Shown piece after piece: positions 9,918 through 18,247 of a stretch of DNA of 64,000 nucleotides. The notes beneath the pieces were generated by a model, which saw nothing but the letters and a program-made list of their open reading frames with translations, made no database searches and was not told where the DNA came from. The stretch spans positions 878,467 to 942,466 of the forward strand of contig LT598459.1 of assembly GCA_900074725.1 (NCBI GenBank), read 5' to 3'. This DNA is from Lachancea dasiensis. Its lineage: Eukaryota; Ascomycota; Saccharomycetes; Saccharomycetales; Saccharomycetaceae. Every line of letters starts with the position of its first letter. Positions within the stretch are counted from its first letter, which is position 1. The position numbers and the translations under genes were made by a program.

Positions 9918-9998
9918 TGACAGCAGGTCAAATTGCGCCTCACTATATCAACGCGCTGCCCGGTGCGTTATCATCCCTCTATTAGCTACTCAAATCCT

Positions 9999-10775
9999 CT
10001 ACATAGCTTTTGATAAATAGTCATTTTCATCTCCCACGGCCTTGAGAGAAACCCTAGCCTCTTCCGTGATGATGCTTTCCTTAAATTGCGGGAAAGTGCC
10101 CTCGATCCACTCCAGCTCTTGATACCTTTCCTCGTCTGCCACCTTGTGGGCGAGCAAAGACCCACCTAGCCGATGTTGGTTGGCTTCGCTACTGCTTTTC
10201 ACCGACATTGTGACCACCTGGGCCTTTTTCGCCTGTGGGTTAGCTGTTTGTGCAGAGCTCGAGTCGTCATCATCTCGCTTATTGTTGGCCGCGGCTGTAT
10301 CTATATATTTGAAAAATGGCCTCACCTGGGCTATCGCGTGCACTGGAATCAAATACAGCTGGTTTTCTGACATCATCCCCACGTACTGCCCATCACGGTT
10401 TACACTAACTCCCTTCAGGGTCTGGTGCGCTACTGACTCCCAATCGTCTTCAGCTCTGTTTTTGTCATAGAAAACTTCGGTGTTTGCAGGTATATCCAGT
10501 TCCCAAAGGGCTGATTTCGTCCTGTATCTCACATTACTTACCGGCGGGTGCAGCACTGCGTCGTGTGCTGTTTTCCGAGGTTTATTTGGATACTGAATAA
10601 TATGAATGGGGAATGGACCGTTTGTGAGGTTGATCGGTATTTCATTAACCACAGGGTCGTTTTCCTCGCCATTTTCGGCCCCACTGGTATCCATCAGAAC
10701 ATCTTCATCATCTTCAGAAACAAAGAGTTGGCTCTCTAGCCTTTCTGGTGTCTCGGACATTGGAAGGCTATTCAT
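9999..10775 (-). CDS. RPC37: RNA polymerase III subunit C37
   Basis: Forms with Rpc53 a TFIIF-like subcomplex of RNA polymerase III needed for termination and reinitiation. The 258-residue protein has an acidic N-terminus (about 1-45), then the dimerisation region with PFPIHIIQYPNKPRK, VSNVRYR and GQYVGMMSENQLYLIPV, an Asp/Ser-rich linker and a C-terminal segment YQELEWIEGTFPQFKES. S. cerevisiae Rpc37 is 282 residues. A second Met (residue 6) could also serve as start. It shares a PAC/RRPE-bearing promoter with divergent DBP7, as expected for Pol III and ribosome-biogenesis genes. Confidence 0.93.
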   Translation of the reverse strand: MNSLPMSETPERLESQLFVSEDDEDVLMDTSGAENGEENDPVVNEIPINLTNGPFPIHIIQYPNKPRKTAHDAVLHPPVSNVRYRTKSALWELDIPANTEVFYDKNRAEDDWESVAHQTLKGVSVNRDGQYVGMMSENQLYLIPVHAIAQVRPFFKYIDTAAANNKRDDDDSSSAQTANPQAKKAQVVTMSVKSSSEANQHRLGGSLLAHKVADEERYQELEWIEGTFPQFKESIITEEARVSLKAVGDENDYLSKAM

Positions 10776-10842
10776 ATACGTTGATCAACGTATTGCGTCG
10801 GCCTTAGAGCTCATCGAGCTTTTTTGACATCTAAATTATAGT

Positions 10843-10853
10843 TGAAAATTTTT
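10843..10853 (+). promoter_or_regulatory. RRPE element (TGAAAATTTTT)
   Basis: Matches the ribosomal RNA processing element bound by Stb3 in yeast. It lies between RPC37 and DBP7, close to two PAC elements, the usual pairing in ribosome-biogenesis promoters. Confidence 0.75.
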
Positions 10854-10878
10854 GATATAATTGCATACTGAACATCAT

Positions 10879-10886
10879 CTCATCGC
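10879..10886 (-). promoter_or_regulatory. PAC element 1 (GCGATGAG)
   Basis: Exact core of the Polymerase A and C box, bound by Dot6 and Tod6 in yeast, 49 bp upstream of the DBP7 start and shared with RPC37. Confidence 0.8.
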
Positions 10887-10890
10887 GTAG

Positions 10891-10898
10891 CTCATCGC
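10891..10898 (-). promoter_or_regulatory. PAC element 2 (GCGATGAG)
   Basis: Second exact PAC core 12 bp from the first, so both face the same side of the helix roughly one turn apart. Confidence 0.8.
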
Positions 10899-10934
10899 GA
10901 GAATAAACACATTAATCATAGCTTAATTTGAGCC

Positions 10935-13163
10935 TTGACCGCTGGAAAAATGGGTGAGGACGATGGCATGATGCTTTTGAACCTTGACACCAATGTTGGT
11001 GAGGATTCGACTCCGAGAAAAGTCAAAGTAAGCGGGGGAAAGTGGAAGGATAGAAGAAGAGCGAACAAACAGTTCAACAGCTCACATCATGGGGATGGAG
11101 ATGGCCAGGAGGTGCAGCAAGGGATGCTCAAGCGGGCTCGAGATGCCAGTCGCGCCAGTGGTGCAAACAGTGTGCGGAAAATCGCGAGAACTGATGGAAA
11201 AGATGGAAGGAGCACCAAGAGTAGCAGCAGTAGTAACGCTAACAGCCGCAAAGATAATGCTAATAACAGCTCTAACAGCAATACTGGCACGCAGTTTGTG
11301 TCGTCGCTGTTCACTTCTAATCGGGAAATAACCACTTCGGTAAACAGCAATGCCCACGATGATAAGGTTGAAGTCAGTCCATCTAATGCCCCGCTGCTAC
11401 AAGATTCGTTTGAAGCTCTAGGAATTACTTCACCGATTCTACAACACCTAAACGACAAAATGCGGATTTCAAAACCAACCCGTGTGCAGAAACTCAGTAT
11501 CCCCACGCTGATTGCAGCTCAAAACGATGTTTTCGTTCACGCACAAACCGGTTCTGGTAAGACGCTGGCGTTCTTGCTGCCTATTCTTACTCGTATTTTG
11601 GGGATGAAAGCACATGTTGATCGCCAGTCGGGCTGTTTCGCGATGATCATCACGCCAACCCGAGAACTAGCATCTCAGATTTACTCGGTCGTGCTGACCT
11701 TGACACAATGTTGTCATTATTTGGTTCCCTGTTTGCTCATTGGTGGTGAACGTAAGAAAGCGGAGAAAGCAAGACTTCGCAAAGGTTGCAATTTTATAGT
11801 CGGCACTCCAGGACGTATCCTGGATCATTTGCAAAACACTCGGGTCATCCGAGAACAACTTGCTTCTACCTTGAGGTACTTGATTTTAGATGAAGGTGAC
11901 AAATTGATGGAGTTGGGTTTTGAAGAAACGATTTCTGATATTATCAAGCTGCTGCACGAAATTCCTCCGGATCACTCCAAGTATCCAGGACTCCCTAGGC
12001 GAATCGTACATACATTGTGCAGTGCTACTCTAAAGGGTAGTGTTAGCAAGCTCGGTAATGTCGTTCTTAAAGACTACAAATTGATAAGTAGCGGCCAAAA
12101 GCAGCAAGAAGTGAACACTGTTCCTGATCAGTTGCTTCAAAGTATCACAATTGTCCCACCAAAACTGCGATTGGTGACTCTATCTGCTCACCTCAGTAAT
12201 TTAACGGCAACGCATATCTCTTCTGGTAGTAAAGACACCATGCGTACCATCATTTTCCTGTCGTGTTCCGATAGTGTTGAGTTTCATTACGATGTGTTTT
12301 CTGCTGACGGGGGGAAAAGTCGAAGCCTGGTAGGTGACTCTGTTCGTGCGCTGTCAGGTAACTCTACCTCGCTACCTTGTCTATCTCAGGTCACTGCGCC
12401 TTCGGTGGTGTGCTATAAACTGCATGGCTCGCTATCTCAGCAGATTCGTACGGCAACCCTTCACAACTTCACAAATGAGACAGATGCAACTCGCGGGAAG
12501 CACTTGATTATGTTTTGTACAGATGTCGCGAGTAGAGGTCTAGATTTACCTCGCGTGAGTTCCGTCATCGAGCTTGACCCTCCGTTTGCCGTTGAAGACC
12601 ATTTACACAGGATTGGGCGGACAGCTCGTGCCGGTGTGAGTGGAGAATCGCTGCTATTCCTGCTACCGGGCGAAGAAGAAGGTTATATGGATCACATCAA
12701 ACCTTATCATCCTAAAGGCTGGAAACTGTTGAAGTTTGACACTGAAATACTGAAAGTTGCTTTTGCAGATTCTAGTGTGTTAAGGAACGATAAAAAGGAT
12801 GAGAGAGAAGTTTCGGCAGAGTGGGATAACAATGCCACGACTTGGCATCTCAACGTAGAGAGGAGAGTTCTCGAGGACCAAGCTTTCAAGGATGTCGCCG
12901 TGAAGGGTTACATTAGTCACATTAGAGCCTACGCCACTCATCTGTCCACTGAGAAGAAATTCTTCAACATCAAGTGTTTGCATTTAGGCCATTTGGCCAA
13001 AAGTTTCGCTCTTAGAGAAAGACCAAAAGCTATGGGCAATTCGAGTGTCAAAAATAATAATAGTGAGAATGCTGTCAAGAAACCTAAGGAGGACGCCAAG
13101 TCAAAAATGCTGCGTATGGCCAACTTGGCACTGCGTCAAAGCCAAAGTGAATTCAACTATTAA
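10935..13163 (+). CDS. DBP7: DEAD-box RNA helicase Dbp7 (60S ribosome assembly)
   Basis: Nucleolar ATP-dependent RNA helicase acting in early 60S subunit assembly. The 742 residues have a Ser/Asn-rich basic N-terminus (1-150), a Q-motif region near 158-190, motif I AQTGSGKT (about 203-210), PTRELA, TPGR, motif II DEGD rather than DEAD near 318 (also the case in S. cerevisiae Dbp7), SATLKG near 363, and motif VI HRIGRTAR near 557. The C-terminal region carries the family block HLGHLAKSFALRERP. An alternative start is Met at residue 5 or 11. The promoter has RRPE and two PAC sites. Confidence 0.97.
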   Translation: MTAGKMGEDDGMMLLNLDTNVGEDSTPRKVKVSGGKWKDRRRANKQFNSSHHGDGDGQEVQQGMLKRARDASRASGANSVRKIARTDGKDGRSTKSSSSSNANSRKDNANNSSNSNTGTQFVSSLFTSNREITTSVNSNAHDDKVEVSPSNAPLLQDSFEALGITSPILQHLNDKMRISKPTRVQKLSIPTLIAAQNDVFVHAQTGSGKTLAFLLPILTRILGMKAHVDRQSGCFAMIITPTRELASQIYSVVLTLTQCCHYLVPCLLIGGERKKAEKARLRKGCNFIVGTPGRILDHLQNTRVIREQLASTLRYLILDEGDKLMELGFEETISDIIKLLHEIPPDHSKYPGLPRRIVHTLCSATLKGSVSKLGNVVLKDYKLISSGQKQQEVNTVPDQLLQSITIVPPKLRLVTLSAHLSNLTATHISSGSKDTMRTIIFLSCSDSVEFHYDVFSADGGKSRSLVGDSVRALSGNSTSLPCLSQVTAPSVVCYKLHGSLSQQIRTATLHNFTNETDATRGKHLIMFCTDVASRGLDLPRVSSVIELDPPFAVEDHLHRIGRTARAGVSGESLLFLLPGEEEGYMDHIKPYHPKGWKLLKFDTEILKVAFADSSVLRNDKKDEREVSAEWDNNATTWHLNVERRVLEDQAFKDVAVKGYISHIRAYATHLSTEKKFFNIKCLHLGHLAKSFALRERPKAMGNSSVKNNNSENAVKKPKEDAKSKMLRMANLALRQSQSEFNY

Positions 13164-13558
13164 AATTGATTCATCTACATAGCCTATCACTGTTGCGTTT
13201 TTTGCATTAACATTTATTTTTCTGTCATCTTTAGTTATGTGTAAGAGACAACCGCGCGTTTAGAATTTAGCGAAATACGCCTGACAAATAACGTCTTATT
13301 GCACGCAAATTATTGGCCTGATCCAAATGCCGCAATGAATCGCACTTCTTCATCGAAGAGAAAAGACTTTGCAAATTTATCGTGAAATGTCATATAAACT
13401 TCGAAAACATTAATCCGTTCAATTGCGGACTACGACTAGACCTGGTCACGCACCAAACTTATGAACGAAAAATCTATACATACCAAAGCAACTTTGCATC
13501 GAATGAGACGTAGCAGCCAATACGAGGGCCAGACCACCACATTTTTTATCGTTGTAGC
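13164..13558. other. convergent intergenic region DBP7/RQT4
   Basis: Carries the 3' flanks of two convergent genes. A plus-strand frame running through it into RQT4 is an antisense shadow. Nothing else is seen. Confidence 0.6.
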
Positions 13559-15100
13559 TCACAGAACAGCCAAAATATTTTGTTCTAGAGAATTTTCACT
13601 GTCTTGGCTTATTTGTACCCTATTTCCCATGCTTTGCTCGTTTGTATACCTGCTATTTGCAATCTCATCACCGGAGAAACCAACATATACGGGCTTTTTG
13701 AGTTGTTTCCGATCCTTTTCAGAGTCCCATATATTCGATGCTAGTAAATCCTCTTCATCCTTTTTCGACTGTGAAAGTGAGTCACTCAGCCCAGCTATAT
13801 CTCTTAAATCCTTTGCATCTTCTTCATCACTGATATCTTCAACATCTTCATCATCTGCTGCATGTGCTGTCTTGGGAACCCTAGTAGCCTCCCTCATAAT
13901 TACTTTACCATCTTTACCGATGACAAGATCCATAACTACCTTATCGCGTCGACCACGACGTTCTTGTTCCAGTTTCTCCCATCTTCGAACATTCCTTTGT
14001 TGCTTTTTTAGCATTAAAGCACGGTCCTGGGCATTGCCCCATATATTGGAATCGTTGCTCATGCTGAAGTCGCTGGCGTTGTCTATAATTTTTGTACGTT
14101 GGGCAGATGTATCCTGAAAATGTAAAAGCCTTTCTAGTCGGTCTTGGGCATTCCTCAACTCCTTATCTTCTTCATCGTCGTCTGCAGCGGTGGGATTTTG
14201 CTTTTGGGTTTCTCCAATGCCATCTAAAACCTCCTTTCGTTTAAGCTCTCGTTGTTTCTCCTTTTCCAGTCTTTCAAAGAGCCTGTCTTGTTCGGAGAAC
14301 AAGTTAGTTCCCGTGCCTGAGCTAATCTTGAAACTTTTGCTCTTTTTGGGCCGTTCAACTGCCACAGGCGAGTGAGACGACTTCAAGTCTTCCCTTTCTT
14401 GTTTCAAAACATCTATTATACTAGTCCTTTCCTCTAAGGTCATCAGTTCCGCTCCGCAAAATGAGCACTCGCTTAGATGAAGCCCCTCTCGCGCACAGAT
14501 GATTTTACCACAGGACAGACAATTGGGCGCTATTTCAAACAATGGGTGCCTGCGACCCTGGCAGTTACACTTGTAATTTTTTGAATCACTTTCGGTGGAC
14601 TCCAGCTCCAAGACCTTGAGAACGTCGTCGATTTCGTGCAGGTTCTGCAGCTTTCGTTGTCTGGCATTTTTTGAAGGTTTCTCTTGTACAGCTTGGGCAG
14701 TTTTCGGATTTGGTTTCGACTTCAAAGGCAAGGAAGAGGACCCAGCTACCTTACCAGGCTTTGCCACTGATGTAGAAACTGGTTTTTTATTCTTCAAAGG
14801 CTCCAAGGAGCCAGCTGTTAACGTAGAGTGCGAATTTTTAGAAGACGAAACAGAGTCTGCTTTGATAGCCGAAGGCTCAGAGGGCTCCTTGAGATTCAGT
14901 TGCTCATTGAACTGAAGTACAAAGTTCAATGAAATGTCTTCAGACCCCAATATCTCCAGGAACTTTTCAGCAATCTTTTCAGGTTCCTCACCATGCGACT
15001 GTAGGACTTGCTCGCACAGTTGTTTCGCGCTATCTCTATCCACTGGAATGATGTTAGGTATCTGCTTGACGCCCAATGCGATAGCAAGCGACCTACCCAT
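13559..15100 (-). CDS. RQT4: ribosome quality control trigger complex subunit Rqt4
   Basis: Homologue of YKR023W (Rqt4) and of the zinc-finger domain of human TRIP4/ASC1, a component of the complex that splits collided ribosomes. The 513-residue protein has a C2HC5-type zinc finger near 175-217 (CNCQGRRHPLF..CLSCGKIICAREG..CSFCG). It is preceded by a Ser/Lys-rich linker and followed by charged, mostly helical sequence with DNASDFSMSNDSNIWGNAQDRA near 340 and an acidic DDEDVEDISDEEDAKD tract. The S. cerevisiae protein is about 530 residues. It is convergent with DBP7 and divergent from the LEE1-like gene. Confidence 0.9.
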   Translation of the reverse strand: MGRSLAIALGVKQIPNIIPVDRDSAKQLCEQVLQSHGEEPEKIAEKFLEILGSEDISLNFVLQFNEQLNLKEPSEPSAIKADSVSSSKNSHSTLTAGSLEPLKNKKPVSTSVAKPGKVAGSSSLPLKSKPNPKTAQAVQEKPSKNARQRKLQNLHEIDDVLKVLELESTESDSKNYKCNCQGRRHPLFEIAPNCLSCGKIICAREGLHLSECSFCGAELMTLEERTSIIDVLKQEREDLKSSHSPVAVERPKKSKSFKISSGTGTNLFSEQDRLFERLEKEKQRELKRKEVLDGIGETQKQNPTAADDDEEDKELRNAQDRLERLLHFQDTSAQRTKIIDNASDFSMSNDSNIWGNAQDRALMLKKQQRNVRRWEKLEQERRGRRDKVVMDLVIGKDGKVIMREATRVPKTAHAADDEDVEDISDEEDAKDLRDIAGLSDSLSQSKKDEEDLLASNIWDSEKDRKQLKKPVYVGFSGDEIANSRYTNEQSMGNRVQISQDSENSLEQNILAVL

Positions 15101-15299
15101 ATCTTACCGTCTGTTGATGATTCAAATGACCAAAATTGTTCATCAAATCGATACCTAATATAAACCTTATATTGGTCGAACAAAGAGCATTTTGGAAGTA
15201 GAGGCTCATACTAGCTCTAAGGTCCATGAAGGATACATAGTGTTTGGATTAACTGTCACGCCAGACCTGATCTCACCCAGTATAGCGTTAGAGTCCTAA

Positions 15300-16631
15300 A
15301 TGACTACTGAATTGCCAAAAGACAAGTTACTACAAAGGCTGCGATACTTGGACGAAGAAATCGAAGGATACTTTGCGTTGAATCTCGAACAAGCTAAACA
15401 ACGGTACCGCTTGGTGAAATATGGATCAAAGGTAAACGTGGTTGATAAGGTTGCGGAGAAACGCAGAAACGTCGAAAATTGGAGGCACAAGATTAAAACT
15501 AATTACAGTACAGCCGAAGGCAGGTTCCAAAAAATCTGGGATGCATTGCAAAACAACCCTGAATTGGACCTATGCACTGTAACTGACCGACTAGGGAATA
15601 CAAGAGCTTTCCAAATCCAGAAATTGGGAATATCACTAGAAAATGTCAGTTTGTCCAAACACGAGATTTCGGCGTTGGGAAGCAATACCGAGGAATTCAA
15701 GCTCAAACTTCGGCAGATGAATTTGACCGAAGAAAGCTACCTGAGCTTTTTAAGATGGCAAGAAAATATATGTGGAGCATCCAGCGAGATATATGAGCAA
15801 TTGCCAAAATTGACATGGAACAACTACAGATATCAGTGGGTGGGGAATGGTTATCGTGTCACTATAGCGTCCCGAAATCTCAACTCGTATGCTGCATACT
15901 GTAAGTTCTATTGCAAGCTGGGGACCTGCACAAACCAGAGCTGCAAATTTCTCCACGATGCCACAAAAGTGTCCGTGTGCCGAGATTACCTGACGACAGG
16001 AACTTGTAAATACGGTCAAAGGTGCAGACTTACACACACGGGCGGTAGCGAATTTGTGTGGCCTCAGTGTCGCAAATTTGCAGAGCAGAAATGCGAGTTC
16101 CAACTCGGAGCAGAGGCCTCTTTACATGCGAACGAGACCCGGTGTCTATTCTTTCATTCCGAAAACGTCAACCTGCGATTTCCAACGTGCCGGCAATTTG
16201 CACACATGGGCTACTGCTACCGTGGATTGAGCTGTCCGTTCCCTCATTTCCTGGAATGCCCAGACTCTACTTACACCCCAGAATGTTTTTTGATCCACTG
16301 CAAATATCCGCATCGCCAACAAAACCACGAAATCACCCCCTCAAGCGTACCCTTGACCCAAATACCTTGTGAAGCGTACCTTCTACCGCCTCTTAGAAAA
16401 AGAGATCCTTTATTGGCGTCGGGGACCTCTTGGTACGGGTTGCGGCCAGCCACGCAACCTGGCATGGCCCGGACAAATGCCTATAGTGATAATGGCAAAA
16501 TGAGTGAAATGACAACATTAAATTTACCAGTAAGCTCATCGGATGAAGATGAATCTACTACCACGTCATCAGAGTCTCCAGAGTCAAGTTTTTCAGGCGA
16601 TGAACTGAATGCTGATTTCATCAAAATATAA
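15300..16631 (+). CDS. LEE1: LEE1-like CCCH zinc-finger protein
   Basis: A 443-residue protein with a Lys/Glu-rich helical N-terminal region (1-190) and a cluster of about five CCCH zinc fingers at roughly 200-345: CKFYCKLGTCTNQSCKFLH, CRDYLTTGTCKYGQRCRLTH, CRKFAEQKCEF..CLFFH, CRQFAHMGYCYRGLSCPFPH and a last CFLIHCKYPH. The tail is Ser/Glu-rich. This finger order resembles yeast Lee1 (301 residues, function unknown) and the ZC3H3 group of RNA-binding proteins. The length and placement differ from S. cerevisiae, where LEE1 is on chromosome XVI, so the symbol is likely but not certain. RNA binding is inferred from the fingers only. Confidence 0.65.
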   Translation: MTTELPKDKLLQRLRYLDEEIEGYFALNLEQAKQRYRLVKYGSKVNVVDKVAEKRRNVENWRHKIKTNYSTAEGRFQKIWDALQNNPELDLCTVTDRLGNTRAFQIQKLGISLENVSLSKHEISALGSNTEEFKLKLRQMNLTEESYLSFLRWQENICGASSEIYEQLPKLTWNNYRYQWVGNGYRVTIASRNLNSYAAYCKFYCKLGTCTNQSCKFLHDATKVSVCRDYLTTGTCKYGQRCRLTHTGGSEFVWPQCRKFAEQKCEFQLGAEASLHANETRCLFFHSENVNLRFPTCRQFAHMGYCYRGLSCPFPHFLECPDSTYTPECFLIHCKYPHRQQNHEITPSSVPLTQIPCEAYLLPPLRKRDPLLASGTSWYGLRPATQPGMARTNAYSDNGKMSEMTTLNLPVSSSDEDESTTTSSESPESSFSGDELNADFIKI

Positions 16632-16793
16632 CACTACAGAAAGCCCATCTTTGACCAAAAAAAGGAGCAATGCGTCTGGACCACAGAGAAGCGCAATTGG
16701 CGGATGTACGAATACGATTGAGAGCTGTTGACGTCTCTACCTGGGCCTGTCCACTTCCTTCGGTTCACGCCCTAAGGCTCGTCAGTAGTTATA

Positions 16794-16801
16794 CCGGGTA
16801 A
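16794..16801 (+). promoter_or_regulatory. Reb1 site (CCGGGTAA) with Tbf1-like GCCCTAA nearby
   Basis: Exact Reb1 consensus. A CGCCCTAA at 16768-16775 is one base from the Tbf1 consensus ARCCCTAA. Reb1 and Tbf1 sites are typical of yeast snoRNA promoters, and a TATA box and structured sequence follow, so they probably serve the RNA gene to the right rather than LEE1. Confidence 0.6.
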
Positions 16802-16840
16802 CCATGTTTAGCGATTTTTTTCTCTGATGAATGAGATGAC

Positions 16841-16848
16841 TATATAAG
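16841..16848 (+). promoter_or_regulatory. TATA box (TATATAAG)
   Basis: Consensus TATA box 40 bp downstream of the Reb1 site and pointing into a region without a protein gene. It predicts Pol II transcription starting about 16890-16960. Confidence 0.6.
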
Positions 16849-16929
16849 GATCAAGAAAATTCAGAAAGTCTATTCTAACTCTACATTTAGTTCTTGTTTA
16901 AAGAAACCATCATCAGTAGTGGTTAATAC

Positions 16930-17520
16930 TATCTCAAGATAATATTAATTACCAAAATTTTATAGGAACCGAATGTTTCGATGATCCGTGTATTTAAAGA
17001 TGGAGTTTGTGGCCACACGTACGCGAGTGCGTGTGGTGGGGCTCTGTCGAAGTTGATACTGATACGGGATTCATTGATTCAAGTCATAACCCATAGCTGA
17101 GTGCACTCTGACCGCTCCCAAACAGGGCGGCAACAGAGTACATTTCGTTTCCGGTTTCTTAGATCAAATCCACTGCTATGGGGAGGTGCGCATACGACCC
17201 GGTAAAATGGGCCTGTGCGTAAGAGCATGGCTTCCAGAGGAACGTGTAGTGCGTTCTGAGAGTTTGGAATTGTCTGTTGTGCCTCTCTCCATGCCAGAAC
17301 ATGTTAGTTGCAAGATATTTCTGTAGATACGAGAGTAGTGGCAAATGCAGGCCACGCCAAACTTGTCTTAGCTTCAAAGAGCCTTATGAGGAGAGAGCGT
17401 AGCATGAACTTGAGATCTTTGCCTTGGGGTGTCGATGACTACCCTAATACCTGATTATGTACAAGATTACACAGTGGGAGGTCCATTGGTGTTCGAACTG
17501 CGCCAATGTCCCGTCGGGAT
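16930..17520 (+). ncRNA. probable structured RNA gene, candidate snR37 (H/ACA snoRNA)
   Basis: No protein frame fits this gap between the LEE1-like gene and PAM16. The DNA encodes several strong hairpins. 17013-17036 has a 10-bp stem (one G-U) capped by a GCGA tetraloop. 17105-17139 has ACTCTG/CAGAGT enclosing a GC-rich stem and followed at once by ACA. 17188-17220 has GCGCATA/TGTGCGT plus CCC/GGG. 17240-17256 has GAACG/CGTTC. 17261-17267 pairs with 17357-17363 (AGTTTGG/CCAAACT) around a GTGGC/GCCAC hairpin. 17484-17508 has an 8-bp stem. A promoter with Reb1, Tbf1-like and TATA elements lies upstream on the plus strand. From memory, the H/ACA RNA SNR37 lies next to PAM16 in S. cerevisiae. The ends are guesses, and I could not match a guide to rRNA. 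Confidence 0.5.
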
Positions 17521-17584
17521 TTGCCTGTCCGCCTGCTTGTTGAATGCATATGTTTGTTCAGCCCCTTCCAATATGGCAAGTGGC

Positions 17585-17998
17585 TCACGGAGTTGGCGAC
17601 GGCTTCTCAGATTTGTTTTCCGTCTGTCTCGTCTGTCCCGTGCCGTTAAGTTTCTCTTTTTCCGCAATCTCGTATTTCAGCCTTTCCGCTGCCCGGTATA
17701 TCTTACTTTGCAAGTAAAAACTTCCGCCCTTCTCCTTGTCGTTAACGTCGAACAGGTACTTGAATCGTTCCTCGATTTTGTCAGCGCTCTCGCAGTCCGC
17801 CTCATTCTCAATATTTAAAATCTTGCAGCTTTCATCAAGTGTGATCCCACCATATTCAGCTTTGGCAGTACCTGCTTTAGCAGCGTTAGCACCGGATTTT
17901 CCAGCCTGAGTTGCAGCTTGCTTATAGGCCTCTGTAAAGGCTCTCCCGAAGACTTGAGCACCGGTAAAAACAACCTGAAATAAAGCCCTGTGAGCCAT
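17585..17998 (-). CDS. PAM16: mitochondrial import motor J-like subunit Pam16/Tim16
   Basis: Essential subunit of the presequence translocase motor at the matrix face of the inner membrane. It pairs with Pam18 and restrains its stimulation of Hsp70. The 137-residue protein starts MAHRALFQVVFTGAQVFGRAFTEAYKQA, the conserved membrane-associated N-terminus, followed by an Ala-rich linker and the degenerate J domain with LDESCKILNI and the DKE triad (in VNDKEKGGS) in place of HPD. The end is polar. The S. cerevisiae protein is 149 residues. PAM16 next to SET3/SET4 and IME2 matches the chromosome X order. Confidence 0.96.
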   Translation of the reverse strand: MAHRALFQVVFTGAQVFGRAFTEAYKQAATQAGKSGANAAKAGTAKAEYGGITLDESCKILNIENEADCESADKIEERFKYLFDVNDKEKGGSFYLQSKIYRAAERLKYEIAEKEKLNGTGQTRQTENKSEKPSPTP

Positions 17999-18247
17999 AG
18001 TATTGAATAGAGTACTAGACGCTGGCTAGGATCGTCTCAACAGATCCGCTGCTTCTAAAGAACCGTAGATGTGTTAAATTCTATTAATTTTTAGAAAATT
18101 TTATATTTAATTACCCAGTATCTACGAGTCCCAGAGTACTCGTGAGACCATAACATTAGCGGAGATCCAGTTGGCTTGCAATGGTATATCAAAGAACCCT
18201 TGGCTGAATGCTTTAGATTGCACAACTCATGCCTCTTACCATGCCTC

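Noticed and set aside
13461-14117. 218-codon plus-strand frame, hydrophobic and Ser-rich
   Set aside because: Lies antisense to RQT4 and is explained by its acidic and Ser-rich codons read on the other strand.
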